A program made the position numbers and the translations under genes. The notes below the pieces were generated by a model, which ran no database searches, was not told the DNA's origin, and saw only the letters and a list, made by a program, of their open reading frames with translations. Of a stretch of 64,000 nucleotides of DNA, positions 9,527 to 20,700 are shown one piece after another (the stretch's first letter is position 1; the number at the start of each line of letters is the position of its first letter). Source of the DNA: Caldilineaceae bacterium (GTDB lineage: Bacteria; Chloroflexota; Anaerolineae; Caldilineales; Caldilineaceae). Location: the NCBI GenBank assembly GCA_026645575.1, contig JAPKMW010000035.1:1-64000 (forward strand), given 5' to 3'.

Positions 9527-10429
9527 TTAATCACGTAGTTGCGGATCTAACGCATCGCGCAGTCCATCGCCCAGCAGATTAAAACCAAGCACCGTTAACA
9601 TAATCGCCATGCCGGGGAAGAAGACCAGATGGGGCGACTGGCGCAAGAAGGGGATGCCGTCGCTGATCATCGCTCCCCACTCCGGTTGTGGTGGCTGGAC
9701 GCCCAGCCCCAGGAAGCCAAGCGCCGCAGCAAAGAGGATCGCCCCGCCGACGCCCAGCGTCATCTGCACGATAATCGGTGAGAGGCTGTTGGGCAGAATG
9801 TGTAGGAACATGATGCGGGCATCACTGACGCCGATCATACGGGCAGCATCAACGTAATCCCGTTCCCGTAATGAAAGTACCATCGACCGCACCACACGCG
9901 CATAGCCTGGCACACCGACAATGGCGACGGCCAGAATCGTGTTGATCACCCCTGGCCCACGCACTGCAACAATGGCGATTGCCAGCAATATCGAAGGGAA
10001 AGCCAGCAAAATGTCCATAACGCGCATAATGATCGTATCCAGCGCCTTGCCAAAGTAGCCAGCGACCAACCCCAATACGGTGCCGGTGACGCTGGTGAAG
10101 AAGACAACGACAAAGCCAATGGTCAGCGAAATACGCGTGCCATGAATCACCCGCCGGAAGACATCGCGACCCAAGCGGTCGGTGCCAAAGGGATGGTCAA
10201 AGGAAGGGGCAAAGCGCGACTCAGCCAAATTAGAATCGATGGTCGGGTCATAGGGATTGACGACCGGCGCCAAAACGCCGATCAACAAGGTAATCCCGAT
10301 AATCAACAAACCAACCCGGCCGTTCCAGCTACGAAAGAGACGCCGACGGGCATCGCGCAGCAGGCTACGTGGCGCCCGTTCGGCCAGACCGCCAGGCAAG
10401 ATTGATTGCGCAGAAGCAGTTGCACTCAT
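9527..10429 (-). CDS. ABC peptide/nickel-type importer permease, DppC/OppC family
   Basis: Inner-membrane permease of a family-5 binding-protein-dependent importer. After an N-terminal cytosolic segment come a membrane helix (VGLLIIGITLLIGVLAPVV) and the DppC-typical HPFGTDRLGRDVFRRVIHGT. The EAA loop that docks the ATPase is near the middle, in LRERDYVDAARMIGVSDARI, with HILPNSLSPIIVQ following. The 300 residues are full length. It is the third gene of a set with the binding protein and DppB-type permease, 218 bp downstream of the latter with a perfect hairpin in between. No ATPase genes (DppD/DppF) are nearby, so the importer must use an ATPase encoded elsewhere. Confidence 0.93.
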   Translation of the reverse strand: MSATASAQSILPGGLAERAPRSLLRDARRRLFRSWNGRVGLLIIGITLLIGVLAPVVNPYDPTIDSNLAESRFAPSFDHPFGTDRLGRDVFRRVIHGTRISLTIGFVVVFFTSVTGTVLGLVAGYFGKALDTIIMRVMDILLAFPSILLAIAIVAVRGPGVINTILAVAIVGVPGYARVVRSMVLSLRERDYVDAARMIGVSDARIMFLHILPNSLSPIIVQMTLGVGGAILFAAALGFLGLGVQPPQPEWGAMISDGIPFLRQSPHLVFFPGMAIMLTVLGFNLLGDGLRDALDPQLRD

Positions 10430-10502
10430 AAAAGGTTGCTCATCTATTTGCTGAACAATTGGGCATGGCGCTAGGTGCTTTCAGAAAACCTTAGAGACCC
10501 GA

Positions 10503-10563
10503 TCTGTCATTCTGAAAGAATCTCTAGTGTATTGTGGCCTAGAGATTCTTTCAGAATGGCAGA
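10503..10563. repeat. Hairpin with perfect 20-bp stem between the two permease genes
   Basis: CATTCTGAAAGAATCTCTAG (10508-10527) pairs perfectly with its inverse at 10539-10558 around an 11-base loop, and the flanks TCTG/CAGA extend the stem with one mismatch. It lies inside a co-directional operon gap of 218 bp and may lower expression of the downstream permease or be a dispersed palindromic repeat. Confidence 0.8.
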
Positions 10564-10647
10564 CTAGCCCCCTGTTTTCCGATGAAACTCCAGTTTGCTA
10601 CCATTGGTAGCAAAAACGCACCGAATTTCTCTCTGCCCTTTATGCAC

Positions 10648-11655
10648 TTAATCACTATAGCGAATTCGCGGATCGAGGTAAGCATATGAAATATCGACCA
10701 GCAAATTGACCACCACATAAATGGTGGCGCTGACCAACACAGCCCCTTGCACAATCGGGTAGTCGCGGCTGAGGATGGCGCGGTAGGTCCATAAACCCAT
10801 ACCCGGCCAGGAGAAGATTGTCTCCGTGAGCAGAGCGCCGCCCAACAAGCCACCCAGTTGCAAGCCAACCACCGTGACAATGGGCAGCAACGCATTTTTC
10901 AACGCATGGCGCGTGATTACCACCCGCCGTCGTAAGCCTTTGGCATCCGCTGTGCGCACATAATCTTGCCGCATCACTTCCAACATGCTGGCGCGGGTCA
11001 AGCGGGCAAGAATCGGCATCACCACTGTACTCAGCACAAAGCTGGGGAGGATGAGATGCCAGACGGCATTGAGAAAGAGGCGGATGTCACCCATAAGCAG
11101 CGTATCAATCAGCATAAAGCCCGTCTGTCGCGTCACCTGTAAATCGGCATCCAGCCGCGCGCTGGGCGGAAAAATCTGCCGATTGACAGCCAAGGCATAA
11201 ATCAAAATGAGGGCTAACCAGTAGATCGGCATCGAGACGCCCAGCAACGCACCGCCGGTGGCAATCAGATCAATCCAGGAGTTGCGCCGTAGGGCTGAGA
11301 TAATCCCGATCCCAATCCCAACGATCAGACCGATAATCATGCCCACGACGATCATTTCTACCGTCGCGCTCAGACGATATTTCAGTTCATCCATCACGGC
11401 GGTGCGGTTGATAATCGATGTCCCCAGGTCGCCGCGCAGCACACGCCCCATCCACTCCAAGTATTGGACATAGACGGGACGGTTAAAGCCCATCTCTTCG
11501 CGTACCCGTTCAATCTCTTCAGGCCGTGCGCGTTCCCCCAGCATCACGATCACTGGGTCGCCGGGAATGAGCCGAATCAAGGCAAAGACCACAATCGAAA
11601 CGCCCAACAGCACTGGAATCAACGAGAGTAGGCGGCGTGCAATAAACTGTGTCAA
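10648..11655 (-). CDS. ABC peptide/nickel-type importer permease, DppB/OppB family
   Basis: First permease of the importer. The N-terminus FIARRLLSLIPVLLGVSIVVF is typical of DppB, followed by the RLIPGDPV motif and the EAA loop in the second half (VRTADAKGLRRRVVITRHAL with NALLPIVTVVG). About six membrane helices are visible over 335 residues. The start is TTG at 11655, with AAGGGG twelve bases upstream; no ATG lies nearby. It follows the substrate-binding protein gene across a 99-bp gap that holds a palindrome. Confidence 0.93.
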   Translation of the reverse strand: MTQFIARRLLSLIPVLLGVSIVVFALIRLIPGDPVIVMLGERARPEEIERVREEMGFNRPVYVQYLEWMGRVLRGDLGTSIINRTAVMDELKYRLSATVEMIVVGMIIGLIVGIGIGIISALRRNSWIDLIATGGALLGVSMPIYWLALILIYALAVNRQIFPPSARLDADLQVTRQTGFMLIDTLLMGDIRLFLNAVWHLILPSFVLSTVVMPILARLTRASMLEVMRQDYVRTADAKGLRRRVVITRHALKNALLPIVTVVGLQLGGLLGGALLTETIFSWPGMGLWTYRAILSRDYPIVQGAVLVSATIYVVVNLLVDISYAYLDPRIRYSD

Positions 11656-11672
11656 ACTTCTAACCCCTTATA

Positions 11673-11750
11673 GAGTTACGAATTACGAGTTACGAGTTAC
11701 GAATTGCGCCAAACCATGCCCGTAACTCGTAATTCGTAACTCGTAATTTG
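11673..11750. repeat. TTACGA-type inverted repeat between binding protein and permease genes
   Basis: Short direct repeats of GTTACGAATTACGA on the left pair with TCGTAATTCGTAAC on the right around a 15-base centre. It fills nearly the whole gap between two genes of the same operon. This would allow an attenuating hairpin that keeps permease synthesis below that of the abundant binding protein. Confidence 0.65.
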
Positions 11751-11754
11751 TGTC

Positions 11755-13401
11755 TTATTGGCCTTCTTGCACCCAGAGATGCTCATACCAATCGCGGAAG
11801 ACGACCGGTTCATAGCCTTGCACTTCCTTACGGAAGACGGTGGGCGTGGTCGCCCAGACGACGGGGATGCGCGCCACGTCGGCGTGGACAAGCTCTTCGG
11901 CCTTCTTGTAGATCTCCTCGCGCTTGGCTGGATCGGCTTCGGTGCGGCCATCGATCAACAGTTGGGAGAGTTCGTCATTGTTATAACAATCTTCTTCCTT
12001 GGGTTCACCAATCGGATGGGCGAAGTGGTAGCCGATGTAGTTGTCCGGGTCACCGTTGTCGGAACCCCAGCCCAACATCCACATGGGGAATTTACCCAGG
12101 TTGCGATCTTCCAGATAGGCGCCCCAATCTTCCGTCTGCAAATTCACGCGGATGCCAACTTTTGCCAGGTCGGCGGCAATCGCTTCGCCAATCGCCTTAG
12201 AATCGGGGAAGTAGCCGCGAATGACCGGGATGTACCAGAAATCGGTCTCAAAGCCATCGGGCAGACCGGCAGCGGCCAGCAGTTCCTTGGCCTTGTCGGG
12301 GTTATATTCAAAGGGTTGAATATCAGGGTTGTGTCCCGGAATCGCCGGTGGTTGGAAGGACCCGGCCAGTTGCCCATATTCGCCGTAGAAGGCGGGAATT
12401 AAGGCGGCCCAGTTTACAGCATGGGCAATCGCCTGGCGCACTTCCAGTTTGTCAAAAGGCTCGGTGCATTGCTGGAAGGCAATATAGCCAGTACTAGTGG
12501 AAGGTCGAAGATAGAGGGAAATATTCGGATCCTCGGCCGCCACGGGCAAGTCAGTCTGCGCTAGATCCGCCTGGTGGACGGTGCCGGCCAGCAATTCGGC
12601 AAAGCGAGCTGAGTTATCAGGAATTGAGCGGAAGATAATGCGATCCAACTTGGGCGCGCCGCCCCACCATTCTTCGTTGCGTTCGACGGTAATGCGGTCA
12701 TCCGGCACCCATTCGACAAATTTAAAGCGCCCGGTGCCGACTGCCGTACCGGCCGGCGTGCCATATTTGTCGCCCTGCTCCTGTACAGCGGTGGGGCTGT
12801 TCATGCCAAAAACAAAGCTCATCGCCAATTTGGCCAGCAACACGCCACTCGGCGCCGCCAGTTTCAATTGCACTGTGTATTCGTCAACGACCGTCACTTC
12901 TTCAATCGCCAGATCGGTGCCGAATTCAATGTCATAGTACTCGAAGGTGCGGCCAAAGCGCCATTCGTTGTCAGGATTGCGCCAGCGATCCATATTCCAC
13001 TTGACCGCTTCGGCGTTAAAGGGGGTGTCGTCATGGAACTTCACGCCCTGGCGCAGGTGAAAGGTCCAGGTCTGGCTATCTTCGGTTTCCCACGATTCGG
13101 CCAACCACGGAATCGGCTTGGTGGAGGTGCCTTCCAAGGCGACCAGACCATCGACAATGGTGTTGATGACACGGGCCGATTCGCCATCGGTCTGTGTTCC
13201 GCTGTCTAGCCCGACGGAATCACCGCCGCGCCCAACAATCAACGTGCCGCCGCTGTCACTGGGGGCTGCTGCGGCATCGCCACCTGTCGGCGCTGCTGCT
13301 GTATCCCCACCACCGCTTGGCGCCGCCGCAGGGGCCGGACAGGCAGTGAAGAGCAGACTGGCAATGATCAAAATGGTTGTAATCAGCCAACTTTTACGCA
13401 T
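11755..13401 (-). CDS. ABC importer substrate-binding lipoprotein, family 5
   Basis: Extracytoplasmic solute-binding protein of the DppA/OppA family, 548 residues. The signal peptide ends in a lipobox (SLLFTAC, Cys about residue 20), so it is lipid-anchored. An Ala/Pro/Gly-rich linker follows, then the family-5 fold: TWTFHLRQGVKFHDDTPFNAEAV near residue 115, and LRPSTSTGYIAFQQCTEPFD with VRQAIAHAVNW in the middle. The ATG has AAAGGAGC upstream. Nearest relatives are peptide, nickel or glycoside binders; the ligand cannot be told from sequence. It is followed by both permeases, and carbamate kinase is divergently encoded on the other side. Confidence 0.93.
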   Translation of the reverse strand: MRKSWLITTILIIASLLFTACPAPAAAPSGGGDTAAAPTGGDAAAAPSDSGGTLIVGRGGDSVGLDSGTQTDGESARVINTIVDGLVALEGTSTKPIPWLAESWETEDSQTWTFHLRQGVKFHDDTPFNAEAVKWNMDRWRNPDNEWRFGRTFEYYDIEFGTDLAIEEVTVVDEYTVQLKLAAPSGVLLAKLAMSFVFGMNSPTAVQEQGDKYGTPAGTAVGTGRFKFVEWVPDDRITVERNEEWWGGAPKLDRIIFRSIPDNSARFAELLAGTVHQADLAQTDLPVAAEDPNISLYLRPSTSTGYIAFQQCTEPFDKLEVRQAIAHAVNWAALIPAFYGEYGQLAGSFQPPAIPGHNPDIQPFEYNPDKAKELLAAAGLPDGFETDFWYIPVIRGYFPDSKAIGEAIAADLAKVGIRVNLQTEDWGAYLEDRNLGKFPMWMLGWGSDNGDPDNYIGYHFAHPIGEPKEEDCYNNDELSQLLIDGRTEADPAKREEIYKKAEELVHADVARIPVVWATTPTVFRKEVQGYEPVVFRDWYEHLWVQEGQ

Positions 13402-13606
13402 AAATTGCTCCTTTGCTACTTCTTCGTAGAACTGTTGTCATTGCTGTCCTTGCGCCTTGCCAGCGTGGGAGGAGCGTCGGGTAGGGTCAAGTCTTTAGTA
13501 ATGACGAATGGAAGGTTCATTCCGATTATGGCAGAGGAAAGCCATTTGTGCAAGTGGCGGCTACAGCAAAGGGCGTATTCGTCAATAGATCGGCAAAAGC
13601 TCCATC

Positions 13607-13635
13607 TTGACAGCCCCCTTGGGGCGTGATAGTCT
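13607..13635 (+). promoter_or_regulatory. Probable promoter of carbamate kinase
   Basis: A consensus TTGACA (13607-13612) lies 17 bases before TAGTCT (13630-13635), about 60 bases upstream of the start codon. The -35 is perfect and the -10 weak, which could mean activator dependence. The rest of the 295-bp divergent gap shows no other feature I can support. Confidence 0.45.
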
Positions 13636-13696
13636 GGCTAGACTTTCCCGCAGCAGGGATAGACAACAAAGCGGTTGTTCAAACTTGGGGGTTCTT

Positions 13697-14647
13697 ATGA
13701 CAAAACGCGCCTTAGTCGCCATCGGCGGCAACGCCATCATTGCTGACAGCCGGCAGCCGGACATTCCCCATCAGTGGGATGCCATCCGGCAAACGTGCAA
13801 GCACCTGGTGGATATGATCGAAGCCGGCTGGCAGATCATCGTCACCCACGGCAATGGGCCACAGGCCGGCTTTATCCTACGGCGCAGCGAGTTGGCAGCC
13901 CACGAGGTTTTCCCCCTCCCCTTAGACATTATCGTCGCCGACACCCAAGGCGGCATTGGCTATATGCTCCAACAAGCGCTCCACAATGAACTCTATAGCC
14001 GCAACCTACGCCGCTCGGTCGTTGCCATCATCACGCAAACGCTGGTTGATGCCCAAGATCCCGCCTTTCAAAACCCCTCCAAGCCGATTGGCGCTTTTTT
14101 AACCGAAGCACAGGCGCGCGGCTTTGAAGCGCAAGGCTGGCAGGTGATCGAAGATGCCGGGCGCGGCTGGCGCCGGGTCGTCGCCTCACCCCAACCGCTG
14201 GCGATTTTGGAAGCGCCGGTCATCACCACGCTGCTGGAGGCCAACCATGTAGTGATTGCCGCTGGCGGCGGCGGCATTCCGGTGGTGCAAAATTCCAAAG
14301 GCGAATTACGCGAAGTGAAGGGGGTCTACGCCGTTGTCGATAAAGATCGCGCCAGTAGCCTCTTAGCGCAACAATTGGCAGTTGATCTCTTTTTAATCTC
14401 CACCGGCGTCGAATGTGTTGCGCTCCACTTTAACACACCCCAGCAACGCAACCTGACCCGCGTCACCGCTGGCGAACTCGCCGGTTATCTGGCAGAGGGC
14501 CACTTTGGCGCCGGCAGCATGGCGCCAAAGATTGAAGCCGTGCTGGCCTTTGTGCAGAAAAGCGGCAAACCATCCCTCATCACCGACCCGGATCATATGA
14601 TCAATGCGTTGGCGGGTGAGACAGGAACGTGGGTGTTGCCGGACTAG
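13697..14647 (+). CDS. arcC: Carbamate kinase
   Basis: Amino-acid-kinase fold enzyme that makes ATP from carbamoyl phosphate and ADP in arginine, agmatine or purine-derived catabolism. Seen are the N-terminal LVAIGGNAI, the HGNGPQAG loop (THGNGPQAGFILRRSE), VAAGGGGIPVV-like text (VVIAAGGGGIPVV) and VDKDRASSLLA, followed by the GSMAPKIEA motif near the C-terminus. The start at 13697 gives 316 residues, the normal size; a longer open frame upstream overlaps the promoter. Neighbouring genes include no arginine deiminase or ornithine carbamoyltransferase, so the pathway source of carbamoyl phosphate is unknown. Confidence 0.95.
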   Translation: MTKRALVAIGGNAIIADSRQPDIPHQWDAIRQTCKHLVDMIEAGWQIIVTHGNGPQAGFILRRSELAAHEVFPLPLDIIVADTQGGIGYMLQQALHNELYSRNLRRSVVAIITQTLVDAQDPAFQNPSKPIGAFLTEAQARGFEAQGWQVIEDAGRGWRRVVASPQPLAILEAPVITTLLEANHVVIAAGGGGIPVVQNSKGELREVKGVYAVVDKDRASSLLAQQLAVDLFLISTGVECVALHFNTPQQRNLTRVTAGELAGYLAEGHFGAGSMAPKIEAVLAFVQKSGKPSLITDPDHMINALAGETGTWVLPD

Positions 14648-14678
14648 TGATCTAACTCCAGACTAACCACATATCATA

Positions 14679-14721
14679 ATCAAAACATCCGAACAGATGC
14701 CTTCTGTTCGGATGTTTTGAT
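14679..14721. terminator. Bidirectional rho-independent terminator
   Basis: A 19-bp stem (ATCAAAACATCCGAACAGA with its inverse) and 5-base loop lies between the convergent carbamate kinase and giant-protein genes. The A-rich left edge and T-rich right edge provide a short U-run in each direction. Confidence 0.85.
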
Positions 14722-14740
14722 CAGCGAAACCCTGACATCT

Positions 14741-17700
14741 CTACTCCCGCACTGGACAACTATGGCGTTGGCAGTAGTTTACCCTATCAACTGGTCTATG
14801 TTGCTTAAAGCCAGTGCGTTGGATCAACGGCAGGTAGAGTGCCGGCCCTAAGGTCGGCGTTGGTGTTGGCGTCAGGGTTGGCACGTCCGTCAACGTTGAG
14901 ACAAAGAGCGCAAAGATGGTCAGGTGAGTAATCTGGACGATCAGCCGGTTGTTGACCGTATCCCGCTCGATAATCGTAATGCCGTCACTGCGCCATTGTC
15001 CTGTGGTTTCGTCTAAGTAGGCGAAGGTTAGCTTCAATTCCTCCAACCCCGCAACCTGCGAATCGGTATATTCCAGCGCCAGCGTGACCGGCTGTGCAAA
15101 CTGGAAGTGCGCCAGTGGGACATCACCCTGGTAGGCGACAAGATGGAAAGCGTGATTGACAAATTGCAAGCTGACCGGCGCTTCATTCACGGTCGGCGCC
15201 GCCGTAAAGCGCAGCGTCACCGGTTGTGTTACCGCGCCTATTGGCGCCGTCAGCACGACCCTTCCGCCCACGGTTAATTCGTACACAACCGTTGCCGACT
15301 GATCCGGCTGTACCAGAACCGCAACGCCATTATCTAACGCCGTCGGGCTAGGGGTGATGGTGGCTGTGGCAGTCGGTTCCAATACCGGCAGGGTTGCGGT
15401 CGCCGTCGCGGTGGCGAGCAGGAGCGCGGTTGGCGTTAGCATTGCCGTTGCTGTTTCGGTAAGCGGAGTCGCGCCGGTAGCCGTTGGCGTAGCGGTCTCC
15501 ATTGGCGTGAGTGTCTCCGTCGGCGTCAGTGTATTTGCCCCGGTCGGGCTAGCGGTCACGGTGGCCGTTGGCGTCTCGATTGGCGTGGGTGTGTCTGTCA
15601 CAACGGGCACAGTCGGCACAGTTGGTACAGTTGGCACAGTTGGTACGCCGGTTACAGTTGGCGTCAGGCTTGGTGTCATCGTGACGGTCGCCATGGTGGT
15701 GGCAGTTGGTGTTATCGTAGCACTTGGCGTTGACGTTGGCGTCTCTGTTGGCAAAGCCGTATGGGTTGCTATTAGTGTAGGCGTTGCCGTTGCCGCATTG
15801 GTTGGCGTCGGTAGAAGCGTGTTGGTGGGTAACAACGGATTTGTCGGCGTTGTCGTGGCTGTCGCGCTGGGCAGCATCGTATTGGTTGGCAGCGGTGTCG
15901 CCGTATTGCTTGCCGTAGAGGTGACCGTTGCCGTATCGGTTGGCGTTGCTGTCGGCGGCTCTGTGTTGGTCGCGGTAAGCGTGGTCGTCGGCGTATTCCG
16001 CGGCGGCAGGGTCGCTGTGACCGATGGGGTTGGCGTTACCACTACCGTTGGTGTAGGCGTCGCGATCAACGTTGTTGTGGTCGTCGGCGTATCCGTTGCT
16101 ATGGGCGTCAAGGTTGCTGTGCTAGTCGGCGTCACAACCATCGTCCCCGTTGCCGTGGACGTATGGGTTGCCAGCGGTGTTGTCAAGGTCGTTGCCGTGG
16201 CTGTTGCCATTGGCGTATGGGTTGCCGTGACCGTCGCTGTTGCCATAGTCGTGGGCGTCGGCGTCACGGCATTTGTTGGTGTTGATGTGCCAGTATCAAC
16301 CACTGGCGCGGTTGGTGTTACCGTTGGTGTGTCGGCAGCGGTGGCTGTTGCCGTCGCACCAGGTATGGTTGTACTGGTTATTGTGACCGTCGCCGATGGC
16401 GTGGCCGTTGTGGCTGCTGTGGCCGTTGCTGTCATCGTTGGCGCCCCCCCAGTGGTCGGTGTTGGCGTGGCGGTGGCCATGGCGGTTGGTGTATCACCTG
16501 GCGTTTGGGTATCGGTGGCGGTTGGCGTTACCGTTACTGTCGGCGTAGCAACCACGGTTGTGGTCGGCGTAGCTGTTTGGCCGGCCAGCGGGGTGTCAGT
16601 CGGCGTTAGCGTTGCTGTTGCGGTCGGCGTGGCGCCCGGCAGCGGGGTATTGGTCATGGTCGGCGTGGATGTGTCACCCGGTAAAACGGTAGCAGTCACT
16701 GTCGGTGTATCATTCGCCACCGGCGTGTTGGTTGGCGTCGGGGTGCTGGTGGCGGTTGCGACGGCGACCGCCACGCTGGTGTGCGTCGGCGTTGCCGTGG
16801 CAGGTGCAACCGGCGTCTCGGTGCTAGTTGCTGTCGCCGTGGGCGTTGGCGTGGGGGTGCTGGTCGGCGTAACACTGGTCGTTGCTGTCGGTGTTAGCGT
16901 TGCTGTCGGTGTGGGCGTCGGCGTTTCATGGCTACAGCCATAACTGCGATAGAGGCGGGTGATCCCCTGCCAGTTGTTATTCACCAAGCCCCGGCCACTG
17001 AGCAGCAGATCGGGCGCGCCATCTTGATCAAAATCGCCCCACGTGGCAGCGCCCGACGCTATTCCCGGCAGCCCCAAGGACAGGAGTTGGAAGGTGGGGA
17101 CGCCGTTGACGCTACCAGCAGTGCGGTAGAGATTGGCCAGCGGATTGGCGCCTGTGCCGCCGCTGGTGAAGGCATCTAGATCGCCGTCGCTGTCATAGTC
17201 CACCCAGGCCACTGAACCACTACTGGCGCCGGCCAGACTGGCGCTTTGACTGAAGTTGCCATCGCCCCCGTTCCGATAAAGCAAGGTCACAGCCTGACCA
17301 GCCCCATTGCTGCCATTGACCAGCAGATCGAGGAAGCCATCGCCATCATAGTCGCCCCAGGCCAGCGCGCTGCCATGCAACCCCGGCAACCCGGCGTTGG
17401 CGGCGACAAAGGCGCCATTGCCCGTGTTGCGATAGAGAACCGTGAGGTAGTTCACCGGGCCGGCGACGCCGGTGAGCGCCAGATCCAACAGACCATCGTT
17501 GTCATAGTCGCCCCAGGCCAGGTCGCCGTCGGTGACAGCCGGGAAGGGCGTGTCAACCGCGGTAAAGCGGGGTTGGCCGTCGCTACTGTCGTCGTTACGG
17601 TAGAGACGCAGTACCGTGGCGGAAGAAATCTCCGGGTCGCGACTGTAACCGGTGAGCAGTAGATCGAGATCGCCATCGTTGTCATAGTCAGCCCAGGCCA

Positions 17701-20700
17701 CGGCGCTTGCCGAGACATTCACCAAGGCGGCGTTGGCGTCGGTAAAGTTGCCACCCTCGTTGCGGTAGAGCCGCGTTGCCGGCGCCGAACTGCCCGTGTC
17801 GCCGGTGAGCAACAGATCGGGGTCGCCGTCGCCGTCATAGTCGCCCCAGGCGGCAGCGCCGCTATGCACTTGCACCAGCGTGACACTGTTGTTTTCCTGG
17901 AAACTCCCAGCCTGGCTGGTATAAAGCCGGGTCAAGGCTTGCCCGTTGTCCTGTCCACTCAACAAGAGATCAAGGTCGCCATCCAGGTCATAGTCGGCCC
18001 AGGCCAGCACGCTCCCTTGTAGCGGGGGAAAACTGACCGGCTGCTCCGGCAACGTGGGGTCACAGCCCGCCACGCGGTTGCCAACGGTAAAGCGCAGTTG
18101 GTAGGGGGCCAGCGCGCCGTAACCAGGACTACGCAAGGTGCGATTCAAGCTGACTGCCACCTGTTCCCCCCAGCGGAAGGGGTGGGTGGGGGTAAAGAGC
18201 AAGGTGCGTTCAAAGCGGTCATAGCCGATGGTCCCGGTGTAGAGACCGCCCAGCGCGCCATAGACTTGCACCGTGCGGCTGGTGACTGTGGCGCTGTCAA
18301 TGGGATAGCTTATGGTAAAGGCCAGCGTGCTGGTCGGCGCGACGCCCACCGCCTGGGCCGCCGGCTGGTGTTGCGCCACGGTCAAGAGATTGAGAACGCT
18401 AAAGCTTTCCGTCAGCCGACTGGCCGCTGTGACGCTGAGATTCCCCGCCGCCAACAGCGCCGTCTTGGTATAAAGCCCCGTGTTAACCGGCGCCGTCCAG
18501 GTCAGGGTGATCGGCTCCTGTGCGCCCACCGGCAGCGTTGGATAGGTCGCCTGCACCTGGTTGTCGATCACCTGACAGGAACCGGCGGCGGTTGTCTGAC
18601 AGGTGAGGTCAAAGCTCGCCAGTGGCAACTGATCGGTGATCACCACGCTCTGCGCCGGTTGCGGCCCGCGGTTTTGCACCAGCAGGCGATATTGAACCGG
18701 GTCGCCGGCCAGCATAGAACCGCCCTGGCTAGCGGTGGTGAGCGCCACCGCCGCGCAACCAGCGTTGCGGTAAAGATTTGTGATGGCGGTCCAGGAGTTG
18801 TTGACCAGCGCCGTCCCCGTTACAATCAGGTCTAAGGCGCCGTCGCCGTCATAGTCGCCCCAAGCGCTGCCGCCGCGTTCCGAGCCGCCCAGATCCAGCG
18901 CCAGACGGGTAAAGCCTGGCGTCGCCCCGCCAACCCCGTCATTACGATAGAGAACCGTTTGCTTATACAGATAGCGGTCGGCGCTTAACGCCAGATCGAG
19001 ATCGCCATCGTTGTCATAGTCGCCCCAGGCCACGCTGCCTTGATCGCTGGCCGCCAACGTCGCGCTGGGGCTAAAGAGACCATTGCCCTCATTGCGGTAG
19101 AGATAGGTCGCCGAGTTGAGCTGATCCAGTGCGCCATTGAGCGCCAGGTCGAGATCGCCGTCGTTGTCATAGTCACCCCAGGCCGCCGCGCTCAACGAGA
19201 GGGCGGCAAAGGGGGTGTTGACAATGGTGAGGATCGGGTTGTCGTTGACCACACCATCATTTCGATACAGCCGAGTCAGGCCGGCGCCCCCAGTCAGGAG
19301 CAAATCAAGGTCACCATCATTATCATAGTCGCCCCAGGCGAGATCGCCGTTGGTGGCGCTGGGCAGCGGTTGCGGCCTCAGGACAAAGAGCGGGACACCG
19401 TCGGGCGTGCTGTCATTGCGGTAGAGACGGGTGGTGTCGCCGCCCACGCCAGGATCGTAGGAGTGGCCGCTGAGGACCAGATCGAGATCGCCATCGTTGT
19501 CATAGTCGCCCCACGCCACAGCGCTGTTGGCGACATTGGTGAGACCAGCGTTGGTGTTGCTAAAGGTGTGATCACCGTTATTACGGTAAAGCCCCGTGAA
19601 GCCCACACCACCGCCACTGTCGCCAGTGAGCAGCAGATCGAGATCGCCGTCATTGTCATAGTCAGCCCAGGCGGCGTCGCCAGCGCTCAGGCCGGGGAAA
19701 GCAACGGCGCTGTTCGGTTGGAAAGTGCCGCCCTCATTGTCAAAGAGTTGCGTCATTCGCTGGCCGTTGTTGTTGCCCATCGTCAACAGATCGAGATCAC
19801 CATCGCCGTCATAGTCGCCCCAGATGGCCGTACTGTCGCTAAGACCAGGGAAGGGCGCGGTAACAGCGTTAAAGCCAACCGCACAACGGGCGGCCTGCGG
19901 TCTACCCACGGTAAATTGCCACTGGATTGGCGCCAGCGGATCATTGGTGACGCTGCGCACCGCGTCTGTCGCGCTGACCCGCACCACCTCGCCCTGTTGG
20001 AAGGGGCGATCTGGGGTAAAGGTCAGCCGTCGCAGCGCGCCGCTATAGGTAAACGCTCCGCTGTGGTGACCGCTCAGATCGCCGTGGACGGCAAAGGTGC
20101 GACTGGTCACGCTGCTGCTCTCCAGTTCATAGGGGAAAGCCACGACAATGGCGGCATTGGTCGCCACATTCTGGGCCTGGGCCAACGGTGCCACCAGGCT
20201 CAGGGACATGGCGCGCACCACCTGACTCCGGCTTTCGGCGCTGTTGTTGGCGGGCGTCAGATCATCCGCCTGCTGCACGGCGGCCAACGCCACCAGATCG
20301 CCAGTCCAGTTGGGTGCGGTCAAGCCCAGCGTGATCTGCGTCGTTGCGCCCACGTCCAGCCACGGGTAGCGCACTGTCACCTGTTCCCCATCTAGACGGC
20401 AGTCGCCATCCAACGCAACCTGACAGCGTTCGCCGCGCGTATCAGTCGGCAGCGTCACATAGAGTTCCACATCGGTGGCGGGATGTGGGCCATGATTGGT
20501 CAGCGCCACCGTGTAAGTCAGCGGGCTATTGGCAAGCGCTGGATTGATCGTCGGCCACAAGCCTACGGCCAGATCGCTGACTGGCTGGACGGTGGTCGGG
20601 AAAGGCCCACTTTCGTTGTTAAATGGCTCGCGCTCATTGGTTGCCGTCGCTACCGCCGTTATGCTGATGACGCCGGGCATGGCAGGCGCCATCAGGGTCA

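Noticed and set aside
14741..14815. Possibility that the giant gene originally stopped soon after YLPLIQR
   Set aside because: The frame is open to 14741 with a terminator directly after; the extra 25 residues cannot be called an artefact from this sequence alone.
15354..16943. 529-codon plus-strand open frame, Val/Gly/Ala-rich
   Set aside because: It is the antisense of the Thr/Pro stalk; ACN/CCN repeats leave the opposite strand stop-free. No ribosome binding site or domain.
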